Positions 27,470 through 36,402 are shown, counted from the stretch's first letter. The stretch is DNA of 64,000 nucleotides from Rhodoligotrophos appendicifer (GCF_007474605.1 NZ_VHKL01000011.1:62001-126000); one strand, 5' to 3'. The notes: generated from the sequence alone by a model not told the origin. A program made the numbers and translations.

Positions 27470-28164
27470 TCCTTCTTTCAGTTTTGGTTTCCGTCACCCC
27501 AGTCATAGACAGAAGAGACTTTGCCGATGCTGGTTCCAGGTCGAAGCGAAGGACTTCAAAGTATAACCGGAAGACGACTGAATATTGAGCATCGGTGCGG
27601 CATGGAGCGGAAGGTATCCGGTCGCTGAAATATCAGGCGTGAGCGGGACATAGGCGGCATTCTGATCTGGCCTGGCGGCGTCGCCGCATCTTTCGTGCGC
27701 AAATATCGACGGCGGGTTCATCAAATACAAAGTGACTAATATTCTCGAGATAAGGATTATAATATTATGTAGTTCACTATAGAATATTGAATAGCAATAA
27801 AATTAGAGTGTATGAGATTAATTAAATACGCAAGACTGAGAAGTAACGTTTCTTTGAAACATAAATTTTCTCCTGTAACTGGAACGGACGGGGATTTCTC
27901 CTGTTGAGCCATGGAGCCGCCCGAAATAAGGCTCAAAAAAACCCCAATCAACAGGAGAGAAAAAAGACCATGTGATGGTGCCTATTCACTCTATCGACTA
28001 CCACAATGACAACGAGCATGCCGGCAGCTTTTGCCCATAGCTCACTCTGCCAGCGCCGCCAACTGAGCGGATGCTGAAGAATGGATACAGCGATCGACCG
28101 CTGATCCCCGCGAGGCGTTCATCGAAACGCTTCAAAATACATAAATCTAACGGGAGTCATCTCA
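27470..28164. other. AT-rich intergenic island without a convincing gene
   Basis: About 700 bp between two exported-protein genes. The part around 27715-27880 is strikingly AT-rich compared with the rest of the window. A 64-aa frame on the minus strand (27757-27951) is biased toward Ile, Leu and Asn because of composition and is not listed as a gene. The region contains nested inverted repeats (see the separate entry). It must also hold the promoter of the downstream PRC-barrel gene. Confidence 0.6.
27897..27958. repeat. Nested inverted repeats at the edge of the AT-rich island
   Basis: Outer arms TCTCCTGTTGA (27897-27907) and TCAACAGGAGA (27948-27958) are perfect over 11 bp. Inner arms TTGAGCC (27904-27910) and GGCTCAA (27930-27936) overlap the outer arm, so the two hairpins are mutually exclusive. 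An A-run follows on the plus strand, so this is not a standard terminator for either strand. Confidence 0.55.
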
Positions 28165-29541
28165 ATGAAGATCTTTCCAGTCCTTCTTCTAACCTCGACA
28201 ATGCTGCTTCCCGTCGGGGCCATGGCACAGACGGCCAATGACACGAGCCAGGCTCAGCGCACGGAGCAGAACGCAAACGCCAACAATAACAACACCGCCA
28301 GCTGGGCGCGACAGGCCCGCGTTTCGGATCTGAGAGGCCAGATGGTCTATGATCCCGATGGCGAGACAATCGGACGGATCGACGGCGTCATCGTCAACGG
28401 CCTGCAGAACGACTATGTCTACATGTTCCGCACAGAGCCGAACCAGATCAGAAATCTTGCTGCCTATGACGAAAATCAGCAAGGCGTTCGCGACGCAAGC
28501 GATGAGCAGCAGGTTGCGCTGGGCCAGTATCGCGAGCGGAGTGCGGAGAACCGCCAAGCCGAAGATGGCAGCATCATCGTGCAGCAACGGGCTCCGTCCA
28601 TTCGCCTGTCGCAGATCGCTCCGCGGATCACCGTTCGGCAGCCTCAGCCGGATGTGACGGTCAGCCAAGCGCAGCCGGAAATCCTGGTCAGGCAGCCAAG
28701 CCCGACGGTGACCGTCGACATTCCCCAGCCGCAGATCACCGTGCGCATGCCGGAGCCGGATGTGAATGTCGCCATGGCCCGGCCGCAGGTCGAAGTCAAT
28801 CAGCCGGACCCGGAAGTGCAGCTCCTCCGATCCGAGAACCGTCCGCAGGTCGAGATGTCGGACTCGCAGCCGGAGGTGGACATCTCAAGGGCTGAGGGCG
28901 AACCCCGGGTGCAGACGCAGCGCCAGGGACAGCCGCAGGTCCGATTCGAGCGTGAGGAGCCGCGAGTGGTGGTCAACCGGGCCCAGGGACAGCCGACGGT
29001 GCGCTTCGAGAAGATCACCGATGAGGATCAGACCCGAGACTCCGACCGTGCACAGGCCGGCGAGGAGGGGCAAGACTTGGCCAATCAGCGTCGCTCCTCG
29101 ACCGTGGCGGAAGACAATAGCAATTCGCCTTACCGGCTTACCGATGACGATCGTCGCAGAGCCCGGGAGCGACTGGGCCCCGTCAACACGCAGGCGATGA
29201 ACGACACTGCCGATGCCCAGAGGGATTCGCTGTCGGTCTCCGAGATCACCCAGATGGATGTCTACAACATGCGCGGCGAGCGTCTTGGCGAGGTCGATCG
29301 CATCATCCGAGATGCAGACGGCGGACGCAACATGCTGGTGCTCGCCCATGGCGGGTTCCTTGGAATTGGCGAAGACAAGGTAGCCTTTCCCCTGAGCCGC
29401 TTCTCCATGCAGGGAGATCGGCTGGTCATCAGCAATGTGACCGATGAGGACATCGAAGGAATGGAAAACTACCGGAACCAGATCGATCAGTTCCGTCGGT
29501 TGAACGCCAATGCAACAGCCGAGCTGAGGGTCATCGACTAG
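28165..29541 (+). CDS. Exported PRC-barrel protein with a repetitive beta-strand/Pro-Gln region
   Basis: 458 aa. Signal peptide MKIFPVLLLTSTMLLPVGAMA, then a low-complexity Asn/Thr stretch. A first PRC-like module occupies about 50-95 (VSDLRGQMVYDPDGETIGRI). Residues 148-290 form a repeat of about 11 residues of the type P-x-[IV]-x-V-x-Q-P-[QS]-P: ITVRQPQPDVTV, ILVRQPSPTVTVDIPQP, ITVRMPEPDVNV. A second PRC-barrel lies near 375-445 (SEITQMDVYNMRGERLGEVDRIIRDADG). PRC barrels occur in photosynthetic H subunits and RimM, but here the protein is exported. Function unknown. Confidence 0.75.
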   Translation: MKIFPVLLLTSTMLLPVGAMAQTANDTSQAQRTEQNANANNNNTASWARQARVSDLRGQMVYDPDGETIGRIDGVIVNGLQNDYVYMFRTEPNQIRNLAAYDENQQGVRDASDEQQVALGQYRERSAENRQAEDGSIIVQQRAPSIRLSQIAPRITVRQPQPDVTVSQAQPEILVRQPSPTVTVDIPQPQITVRMPEPDVNVAMARPQVEVNQPDPEVQLLRSENRPQVEMSDSQPEVDISRAEGEPRVQTQRQGQPQVRFEREEPRVVVNRAQGQPTVRFEKITDEDQTRDSDRAQAGEEGQDLANQRRSSTVAEDNSNSPYRLTDDDRRRARERLGPVNTQAMNDTADAQRDSLSVSEITQMDVYNMRGERLGEVDRIIRDADGGRNMLVLAHGGFLGIGEDKVAFPLSRFSMQGDRLVISNVTDEDIEGMENYRNQIDQFRRLNANATAELRVID

Positions 29542-29570
29542 CTCTCAGTCTGAGTGGCGAATAGCAAACA

Positions 29571-29602
29571 GGCCAGACCGGCAATTCCCAGCCGGTCTGG
29601 CC
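29571..29602. terminator. 12-bp perfect hairpin between convergent genes
   Basis: GGCCAGACCGGC and GCCGGTCTGGCC are perfect arms around an 8-nt loop (AATTCCCA). It lies between the 3' ends of the PRC-barrel gene and exoD. There is no strong T-run on either side, so it may act as a bidirectional terminator or as a 3' stabiliser. Confidence 0.65.
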
Positions 29603-29636
29603 GCTTGGTTCTGGATCATGTGCAGGGCGGGTCGGC

Positions 29637-30242
29637 TTACCGCCCATGGGCGCTGAAGCCGAAGTACCCGGCGGCGACGGGAACCGCAGCGAGCAGCAAT
29701 AGGGAGAGCGCGACAAGCAAACCATCCCTGGTCAGCATGCCGGCTGCGAAGGCGGCGATGACAGCGGACGCGATGGAGCCGGACAGTGGGATCACCTCCA
29801 TGAGCGGCATGAAGAGGGTGAGCGCGAGAATGAGCGAGAGCGGCAGGTAAATCCAGGGGCGGACCAGCAAGATGTGCAGGCGAGGCTTGAGGAATTTTTC
29901 GATGAACCTTACGGGTCTGCGCAGCCACCTGATGCCTTCACATAATTTTTCCGAGGACAGGCCCTTGCGGGAAATGAAGCTCGGCAACCAGGCAACCTCG
30001 CGCCCCAGGATGATCTGAGCCACCAGCACAAACTCGATGAGTGCGACGAGTGTGGTGATGCCGGGAATGGCACTCGCAGGGGAGGTGGAAATCAGAGCGA
30101 AAATCAGCATCAGGGACGCGAAGGAGTGCGAGCCCATCTGCTGCACCATCTGGTCGATCGTGACCGTGTCGCCGTCGACCAGTTGCTCCAGCTGATCGAG
30201 CACCTCACTCAAGGTCGTCGGTTCCTGCTCCTCATCGCTCAC
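29637..30242 (-). CDS. ExoD-family exopolysaccharide-related membrane protein
   Basis: 201 aa from a GTG codon (VSDEEQEPTTLSEVLDQLEQ). GAGGTGAT lies 8 bp upstream, and the frame before it is not protein-like. Residues 30-60 (TIDQMVQQMGSHSFASLMLIFALIS) and the segment PGITTLVALIEFVLVAQIILGREVAWLP match ExoD. Four to five membrane helices follow, ending at GYFGFSAHGR. ExoD affects exopolysaccharide and alkaline tolerance in rhizobia; the biochemical role is unclear. It lies about 100 bp downstream of a glycosyltransferase gene in the same direction. Confidence 0.8.
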   Translation of the reverse strand: MSDEEQEPTTLSEVLDQLEQLVDGDTVTIDQMVQQMGSHSFASLMLIFALISTSPASAIPGITTLVALIEFVLVAQIILGREVAWLPSFISRKGLSSEKLCEGIRWLRRPVRFIEKFLKPRLHILLVRPWIYLPLSLILALTLFMPLMEVIPLSGSIASAVIAAFAAGMLTRDGLLVALSLLLLAAVPVAAGYFGFSAHGR

Positions 30243-30342
30243 TTCCACATCACCTCGCGTGCCGGAGTTCAAAAGGTTCCAACGCGTGAGCGGTTTATTG
30301 GATGCATGTCGACGAAAGCGATCGCGAGCCGTGGAGCGTGGA

Positions 30343-31458
30343 TCAGGTCTGGGCGCGGTATGCTCGCCCGCGCCATGCTGTCTCCGAGCCGAGGAAGCGG
30401 CGGATGAGGGCGGCCCATTGGATGGCGAGGGTGACGCCCACTCCGAGCGGATGAAGGAAGGTCGACGCAATGGGCTCCCTACAGCGCAGCGCTTGAAGCA
30501 GGCGTGCGACGATGGGCGCAAAGCACGCAATGAAGACGACCGGGAGAAGGTAGGACCGGGACGTCGAGATCTCCCAGGCCAGAAGGATCCAGGGGAGTAT
30601 GTGGCCTCCGAACAGGAGGATGGTCCAGATCGGCAAGGCGACCGGCCGAGCCATGCCTTCGGTCGCATTTCTGAGAAAGCCGCGAAGGATGGCCGGCCCG
30701 CCGTCATACATCCGACAGGTCGCCAAATTGGTGCCGTCCACGAGATCCGTCCTCAGTCCCGACTGCCGGAACAGGCGCGGCAGTTTCAAGCCGTCATGCA
30801 GCGTGGTGCGGATGGCGCCATGACCGCCGCAGGCGCGATAGGCCTCGCGCCGGACGGCGATCAACTGGCCGCAGGCGACGGCCAGTGCCGGATTGGGGTC
30901 CTCCCGCATCCTGTCGACGGGAAGGTAGCCGAGCAGAACCGCGTTGATCATCGGGATCACGAGCCGCTCGGAAAATGTCAGCATCTCTTGATGGGGAACA
31001 CCACTGACGAGATCCGCCGTCTCCAAGGCTGTCGTGAGCCGCGCGGCGCCCTCCCGATCGAGGCGGACATCGGCATCGATGAAGAGCATGACGGGATTGT
31101 TCGCCAGCGTCGACAGGATGTGGCAGGCGTGCTGCTTGCCGGCCCATCCTGGCGGCAGCAGAGGTGCGGTCTCCAGCCTGACGCGAGGATCGCGGGATGC
31201 CAGCTCGCGGACGATCTCGCCGGTGCGGTCGGTGGAGCCGTCGTCGAGAACCACGACCTCGATGTCGGCTCCGACGCTGGCCAGCGCCGCCTCGACGCAG
31301 GCGGCTATGGTGGCCTCCTCGTCACGGGCGGGCACCAGGATGGAGATGCTCGGAACCCCTGCGGGCAAAGGCGGCGTGACAAGGGCCTTGAGGTTCCGGA
31401 GCGTAAGGATGGCGGGCAAGAGGGCAAGCGCGAAGGTCGCGAAAATCAAAACCGTCAT
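30343..31458 (-). CDS. Membrane glycosyltransferase, family 2 (HpnB-like)
   Basis: 371 aa. An N-terminal membrane anchor (about 1-20) precedes a GT-A domain: SISILVPARDEEATIAACVE near 37-56, VVLDDGSTDRTGEIV near 69-83, the DxD-type FIDADVRL near 125-132 and the CGQLIAVRREAYRACGGHG acceptor region near 202-220. Two or three C-terminal membrane helices follow near 280-330. The layout resembles hopene-associated glycosyltransferase HpnB and other membrane GT2 enzymes that modify lipids or carotenoids. Acceptor unknown. Probably co-transcribed with exoD. Confidence 0.82.
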   Translation of the reverse strand: MTVLIFATFALALLPAILTLRNLKALVTPPLPAGVPSISILVPARDEEATIAACVEAALASVGADIEVVVLDDGSTDRTGEIVRELASRDPRVRLETAPLLPPGWAGKQHACHILSTLANNPVMLFIDADVRLDREGAARLTTALETADLVSGVPHQEMLTFSERLVIPMINAVLLGYLPVDRMREDPNPALAVACGQLIAVRREAYRACGGHGAIRTTLHDGLKLPRLFRQSGLRTDLVDGTNLATCRMYDGGPAILRGFLRNATEGMARPVALPIWTILLFGGHILPWILLAWEISTSRSYLLPVVFIACFAPIVARLLQALRCREPIASTFLHPLGVGVTLAIQWAALIRRFLGSETAWRGRAYRAQT

Positions 31459-31647
31459 TTTACGTCCGTGTGAGGCGGAGGGACCAGCTTGGCGCGCAGC
31501 AGCAGTTTGCGCCTCGACATGGAGTGGCGAGAGGGAACACGTCAGAAATTCATGGGTCTCGCCGCTCGGCGGACGCCGAGCGGGGCAGCAGCAAGGGGAG
31601 GGGCAGGCGGTTTACGCGATCGAAAATTCTCAGAGACTGCGAAACTC

Positions 31648-32220
31648 CTATTGGACACTGGATTTGGCCGTGAGTTCTTTCTCCAGCTGCTCAGCAGTCG
31701 CAAAGCTGGCTTTCAAGCGAGATAGAGCCTCTGCCGCAAACTTGTTCAGGTTGCTCTCACCCTTCGCATAGCCGGCGTGCAGGGCCATCGCCCGTTGATG
31801 GACGAAGATCTGAGTCTGCATGTAAAGCCGGTCGAAACCCGTCGCCGTAGCCGCCTCAAGCTTGTTCAGCAATCCCTGCTGCTCGCCATCCGGGGACGGA
31901 GCCGCGATCTCCACCTTGTCGGCCTTGCCTGCCGCGATCACCTCCTTCATCCGAGCCTGGTGATCGGCGACGGCTTTCGCCGCGAAGTCCTTCACCTCAG
32001 GCGACTGCGCGCGCTGCAGGGCCAGGGTGCCCGCCTTGATCTGGAAATCATCCACGGAGGTCGCCGCAGACAGAAACTCGTAAGGCGAGGAGACCTTTCT
32101 CGGTTCAAGCTGCGAGTCTGGAATGGTGGGAATGGAAGAATCCGTCTGGGACTGGGACCAGGCCGGGGACGCCAAAAGGCCCATGCCAACGGTCAGGATC
32201 AACAAGCCTCTATAAAACAT
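31648..32220 (-). CDS. Secreted DUF4142-family protein
   Basis: 190 aa from MFYRGLLILTVGMGLL, preceded by AGAGGAGC. The frame continues upstream without family similarity. Signal peptide ends near SPAWS. The mature part is helical: SSPYEFLSAATSVDDFQIKAGTLALQRAQSPEVKDFAAKAVADHQ matches DUF4142 (ferritin-like four-helix bundle), with VHQRAMALHAGYAKGESNLNKFA near the end. DUF4142 proteins are often general-stress genes in rhizobia; their activity is unknown. Stands alone. Confidence 0.85.
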   Translation of the reverse strand: MFYRGLLILTVGMGLLASPAWSQSQTDSSIPTIPDSQLEPRKVSSPYEFLSAATSVDDFQIKAGTLALQRAQSPEVKDFAAKAVADHQARMKEVIAAGKADKVEIAAPSPDGEQQGLLNKLEAATATGFDRLYMQTQIFVHQRAMALHAGYAKGESNLNKFAAEALSRLKASFATAEQLEKELTAKSSVQ

Positions 32221-32392
32221 TGAAGAGCTCCTCTGACGAATGTTTCCAAACACTCCACATCGCCATAAGCCCCGATGTCCCATCATCGTTCCCAACACCT
32301 CAGTCATTCGCAACACAAGTTGTCGATTTTTAGAGGTTCGACAGCGTCGCTACAGCTGAGGCACGCCGCATATTGACAGAAAAGACTGTCAA

Positions 32393-32632
32393 TCATCTTC
32401 GATCATCGGAGAATGATCGATATACTTTCGCTATTTCGCTCAGCAGCCCGAGGCGAACAATTTCGCGGAGCCCTTCGGATGGATCGTCGAAACCATTCGC
32501 CTGCCGCCAGCCCTCGAAGGCTTCCAGATTCTCGTCGGTGAGCGTCACAAGGAGATGGTGACGCCTGGGATCGCGCTCCCCCATTTTCTTCGCGTGAAGA
32601 TCTTCCTGGTCGGGTGTCTCGATCGACGTCAT
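32393..32632 (-). CDS. Small ribbon-helix-helix-like protein
   Basis: 79 aa. The segment RRHHLLVTLTDENLEAFEGW followed by ANGFDDPSEGLREIVRLGLL has the beta-strand, helix, helix spacing of CopG-type DNA-binding proteins. GGGGGCT precedes the ATG. No toxin gene is adjacent, so a stand-alone regulator is more likely than an antitoxin. The evidence is the RHH pattern only. Confidence 0.5.
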   Translation of the reverse strand: MTSIETPDQEDLHAKKMGERDPRRHHLLVTLTDENLEAFEGWRQANGFDDPSEGLREIVRLGLLSEIAKVYRSFSDDRR

Positions 32633-32797
32633 GACAGCCCCCTGTTTCCTTCAGTACAGCGCGATGTTTTCACCGCTGCGCGACTGATCCATTTCCTCGC
32701 AAGTGAAGCTTACATGGTCCTTTCCAGGTCCTGCTATTTCGGAAATACCGCTACGTATAAAATGCTTATTACCGAGATAGGGCGGCCGACTTCCGTT

Positions 32798-33403
32798 TCA
32801 CTTCATCAAACGGATCAAGTCGAAGAGGCCGCGGGCCTCCATTTTTTCACGGATGCGGGCCCGATGAATTTCGACCGTGCGCTGGCTGATGCCCAGATCA
32901 TCGGCGATCTGCTTGTTGGTCATGCCGAGCACGAGATGGTCGAGAACGACGCGCTCACGGCTCGTCAGCCGCGCGAGGCGCTCGGCGACAACGGCCTTCG
33001 GCACGGCCGGCTGCGGCCGGTCGGCCAGGAGGTTGGCGGCGGCCTTGATGGCCTCGAGGAACTGCGCTGCCGAGCCGGGCTTCTCGATGAAGTCGACGGC
33101 GCCGGCCTTCATCGCCTCCACGGCCAAGGGCACGTCGCCATGGGCCGTCAGAATGATCACGGGGATGGCGATCTGTTTCTTCGTGAGCAGCTTCTGCACT
33201 TCCATTCCGCCCATGCCGCCGATGCGCAGATCGAGGAAGACGCAGAGACATTTCTCGAAATTCCCTTCGGCGAGGAAATCCTCCGCCGACGAAAAGGCGG
33301 CCGTCTGAAAGCCGTGAGCCGTCAGGAACGCACAGAGGGAGTTCCTGACAGAGATATCGTCATCGACCACGTAGATCAGGCGGCGTTCCACGGCTTCAAC
33401 CAT
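32798..33403 (-). CDS. FixJ-like LuxR-family response regulator partnered with the bacteriophytochrome
   Basis: 201 aa from MVEAVERRLIYVVDDD. The receiver domain (about 8-125) has the acidic pair YVVDDD, phospho-acceptor Asp in VFLDLRIGGMGG, the Thr/Ala switch ILTAHGDVPLAVEAMKAG and the Lys in FIEKPGS. The C-terminal GerE/LuxR helix-turn-helix (about 140-200) is LTSRERVVLDHLVLGMTNKQ followed by IADDLGISQRTVEIHRARI. The pattern is that of FixJ/TodT-type regulators. It overlaps the kinase gene by 8 bp, which makes it the cognate output. Targets unknown; photosynthesis genes are the obvious candidates. Confidence 0.9.
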   Translation of the reverse strand: MVEAVERRLIYVVDDDISVRNSLCAFLTAHGFQTAAFSSAEDFLAEGNFEKCLCVFLDLRIGGMGGMEVQKLLTKKQIAIPVIILTAHGDVPLAVEAMKAGAVDFIEKPGSAAQFLEAIKAAANLLADRPQPAVPKAVVAERLARLTSRERVVLDHLVLGMTNKQIADDLGISQRTVEIHRARIREKMEARGLFDLIRLMK

Positions 33404-35684
33404 CGCTCTGCCCCGCGACCCGCAGGGTGAAAACGAACTCCGCGCCGTCCGAGACTGGCCGCGTCGATATCCGGCCGCCATGGGCCTCGACAATGGAGCG
33501 GCACAGGGACAGGCCGATGCCCATTCCGCTGGTGGTCGAGCTGTGGAAGGGTTCGAACAGCGTCTTCTCGACCTCCTTGGAAATCCCGCGGCCGGTGTCG
33601 CGGATGCTCACTTCGAGATAGGGGAGCGCTGCCCGGGTGGAGATGGTCAAGACCCGCGTGGGCGAGGCCTCCATCGCCGAGAGGCTGTTGCGCACCAGGT
33701 TGAGAATGACCTGGCCCAGCTGGACAGGATCGGCCGGGATGGGCTGAAGCGCATCCTCGAGGCGGAAGTCGATGCGGGGGGGCGCGTCGGCGGTGGAGAC
33801 CAGCGCCAGTTCCACCGCCTGGCGGATGACGGCGTGCAGGTCCATCTCCTCCACGGCGATCTCGCCCTGGCCGATGAAGTTGCGCATGCGCCGGACGAGA
33901 TCCGCCGCCCGGGAGGATTCATCGACCGCATTGTCTATGAGGCGGATGATGGGAGGGGGAATGGCGATGCCGTAATTGCGCAGCTCCTGACGGCAGGCAT
34001 TCACATAATTGGTGACCGCGCTCAAGGGCTGGATCAGCTCATGGGCCAGGGCCGACGACAACTCGCCCATGGAGCGGTTGCGGGAGGCGTCGAGCAAGAT
34101 CAAGCGCATGCGCGCCTGTTCGGTCTCCGCCTGTCGCTGCGCCGCCAGCGCCGATCGCTCCCGCTGCAGGCTGTTCAGGGCAAAGAGCGCGCGGCGGATG
34201 ATCCGGAGGACCTCCCGGTCGATGTAAGTGTAGGGCTTGCTGCGTCCGCGCCGCTCCTCCCGCCACAAGGCAAAGGAGCCGCGGGGCGAGAGGCGGACGG
34301 TCCCGTCATCCAGGCTCGTCTCTATCTTCTCCGGCTTGCCCGCCCAGCGGATCGTCTGCTCGAAGGGCTCCCGGAAGAGGATCAGGACATCGCGTCCATC
34401 GTCCGAGAGCTGCACGAGGGCGACGCCCGCGATCTCGCTGCCGAAGGCCTCGGCATTGGGGACGATGGCCGGCATGTAGTCGGAGGTGGCGATGCCGTCG
34501 ACCAGGGATTCGTTCAGGGCGGTATAGTCCTGCCCGGGGGGAGGCACGGAGCCGATCTCCAAACTCTCGTCGCCGAGCTTCAGCATCATGCCATGAGACC
34601 CGCACTGGTCCATCAGCTCGGATGCGTGCATCCGGATCACCTCGAACAGAGGCGCCTCATGGTTGGCTGCGCGCTCGATCTCGAAGGCGGTCTTTTCGGC
34701 GCGAATGCTCCGCCGCAACTGAATGGTGTTTTCGAGGCTCTGAAGCAGGGACGAAATCGTGCCGCCGAGGAGCTCGCAGAAGCGAAAGCGACTCCAGGAG
34801 AGATGCAGGGGGCCGTAATGATGACAGGCGACCAAGCCCCAGAGCTCGTTGTTGGCGGTGAGCGAGATCGACATGCTGCCGCCGACGCCCATGTTGCTCA
34901 GATATTCGATGTGAACGGGAGCGACGGCGCGCAGCTTCGAGAAGGTCAGATCGAGCGGATGGGCAGAGGAGGCATCCGCGATGCCCCCCGACCAGGTGAA
35001 GATCGGCACCGGCACCGCCTCGATATCGGGAATCGAGCGGATGATGTTGAGCACGAAATGACGCCGCGCGGGGTCGGGAATGTCGGAGGCGGGATAATGC
35101 AGGCCGAGGAAGCTGTCATGGCGGACGGTGCTTTCGGCAATGACCTCGCCATGCTTGTCCTCGGCGAAACGGTAGATCATGACGCGGTCGAAGCCGGTCA
35201 CGTCCCGGATGATCTGGGCGCTCACCTGCGCCAGTCCCGTGAGGGTCTCCCGCTTGATCAGGTCGGAAATGATACGCTGGCGAACAAGATCCTCCTCCCA
35301 GATCGCGGCGGGACCCTCCTCGCGATGGACGAATTCCAGGATCAGCTGGCCTTCATACTCATGGGGGAAGCATTCGAGCTCAAGTGGAGACGCGCCGAGC
35401 CTGGGGATGGTGACGAACCACGGCCGCAGCACATCGGGGGAGGTCGGCGTCAACTGGCGCGTCAACAGCTCCGCGCAGCCTGCCTCACCCAGGAGCAGCG
35501 ACAGGGGCTGGCCCAAGACGCGCCCGACCGGCTGGCCGAAGAACTCCTCCGTGTTGCTGCTGGCAAACTCGATGATGAGGGTGGCGCTGTCAGCCGAGAC
35601 CAGGACGCCATTGGGCTGGATTGCGCCGATCATGTGGATCGGCTCGGTGTCGCAGGATGTCAGATCAACCGGGCGATTCAGCAC
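33396..35684 (-). CDS. bphP: Bacteriophytochrome histidine kinase (PAS-GAF-PHY-HisKA-HATPase)
   Basis: 762 aa from a GTG codon (GTGCTGAATCGCCCG) preceded by AGAGG and overlapping the heme oxygenase stop; an ATG at 35720 is an alternative. The biliverdin-binding Cys is residue 11 in DLTSCDTEPIH. GAF has HYPASDIPDPARRH (196-208) and the PHY tongue has SPRGSF (466-471). The kinase H-box ALAHELIQPLSAVTNYV (546-562, His548) resembles FixL, and the ATPase ends GMGIGLSLCRSIVEAHGG. It senses red/far-red light and passes phosphate to the FixJ-like regulator encoded just downstream. No fused receiver. Confidence 0.93.
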   Translation of the reverse strand: MLNRPVDLTSCDTEPIHMIGAIQPNGVLVSADSATLIIEFASSNTEEFFGQPVGRVLGQPLSLLLGEAGCAELLTRQLTPTSPDVLRPWFVTIPRLGASPLELECFPHEYEGQLILEFVHREEGPAAIWEEDLVRQRIISDLIKRETLTGLAQVSAQIIRDVTGFDRVMIYRFAEDKHGEVIAESTVRHDSFLGLHYPASDIPDPARRHFVLNIIRSIPDIEAVPVPIFTWSGGIADASSAHPLDLTFSKLRAVAPVHIEYLSNMGVGGSMSISLTANNELWGLVACHHYGPLHLSWSRFRFCELLGGTISSLLQSLENTIQLRRSIRAEKTAFEIERAANHEAPLFEVIRMHASELMDQCGSHGMMLKLGDESLEIGSVPPPGQDYTALNESLVDGIATSDYMPAIVPNAEAFGSEIAGVALVQLSDDGRDVLILFREPFEQTIRWAGKPEKIETSLDDGTVRLSPRGSFALWREERRGRSKPYTYIDREVLRIIRRALFALNSLQRERSALAAQRQAETEQARMRLILLDASRNRSMGELSSALAHELIQPLSAVTNYVNACRQELRNYGIAIPPPIIRLIDNAVDESSRAADLVRRMRNFIGQGEIAVEEMDLHAVIRQAVELALVSTADAPPRIDFRLEDALQPIPADPVQLGQVILNLVRNSLSAMEASPTRVLTISTRAALPYLEVSIRDTGRGISKEVEKTLFEPFHSSTTSGMGIGLSLCRSIVEAHGGRISTRPVSDGAEFVFTLRVAGQSDG

Positions 35685-36325
35685 GATGCCTCTGTTCCCA
35701 TGGTCCGGCCGACAGCGCATCGCGCAAAATTTCGTGAAAACAGCTGAAAGCCCGAAACTGCCGATCCGATCATCTCGCTGCGCCTTTCCGGGTCCGATGC
35801 CAAATGTTCGAGCAGGCGGCAGGTCATGGCCCAGCGCTTGCCTCCGACTTCCCCGCACCAGCGCCAGTAGGAATTGCCACCGGAATGAACCTGGTTCGGC
35901 AATGCTTCGGTCGCCCGGTGCAACACCGCGCCCCCCAGGAGAGAGCCCTCGACAACATAGAGCATTCCGGCCAAGGACGCAGCCGTCGGGAGAGCGGGAT
36001 GGGTGACCTGGCCCTGTCCGTCCCAGTCCTCAGGATCAAGGCCCAGAGCCCGCAAATCGCTGCTCAGAACCGGCGTCCTGGGTGCATAGGCGAACCCTTC
36101 GGTCGCCGAGGAGAACCGCTCGCAGGCCTCACCCAGCGCATCATCAAGGGCATGATAGAGCTCGTAGAGCACAGTCATCAACTGCAGATAGGCCTCGGGG
36201 CTCAATGTGCCGTCGAGAAGGGCCCGGAATGCCGGATGATCGTCCAGAGCCTCATGATCGGAGCGCGTCTCCCGGCGAAGGACGAAGCGGAATCCCTCCT
36301 CCTTCGATCTGTGCATGGTGGTCAC
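35678..36325 (-). CDS. bphO: Biliverdin-producing heme oxygenase
   Basis: 215 aa. A GTG start (VTTMHRSKEEGF) is chosen because GGGGAGG lies 5 bp upstream; ATG codons at 36373, 36367 and 36316 are alternatives. RRETRSDHEALDDHPAF near 17-33 contains the proximal heme His, and GMLYVVEGSLLGGAVLHRA near 120-138 is the distal helix with its Gly-rich kink. It opens heme to biliverdin IX-alpha, the chromophore of the phytochrome encoded next. Gene order bphO-bphP-regulator with overlaps supports a single light-sensing operon. A TGT-N12-ACA site lies upstream. Confidence 0.92.
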   Translation of the reverse strand: MTTMHRSKEEGFRFVLRRETRSDHEALDDHPAFRALLDGTLSPEAYLQLMTVLYELYHALDDALGEACERFSSATEGFAYAPRTPVLSSDLRALGLDPEDWDGQGQVTHPALPTAASLAGMLYVVEGSLLGGAVLHRATEALPNQVHSGGNSYWRWCGEVGGKRWAMTCRLLEHLASDPERRSEMIGSAVSGFQLFSRNFARCAVGRTMGTEASC

Positions 36326-36402
36326 CTGTTCCTCCCCATCCGCCGGCTCTTCAGCCCTTGTGGCCATCCCCAAGGTTGACCATCTTCAGCGACACAGGGC
36401 AG

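Noticed and set aside
27881-27905. GGAAC...GTT resembling an EcfG (general stress sigma factor) promoter
   Set aside because: The -10 element is only partial and the next gene starts 260 bp away; similar motifs were not found before the other stress-type genes.
27757-27951. A 64-codon Ile/Leu-rich frame in the AT-rich island
   Set aside because: Begins with TTG, composition simply mirrors AT content, and no good ribosome binding site is present.
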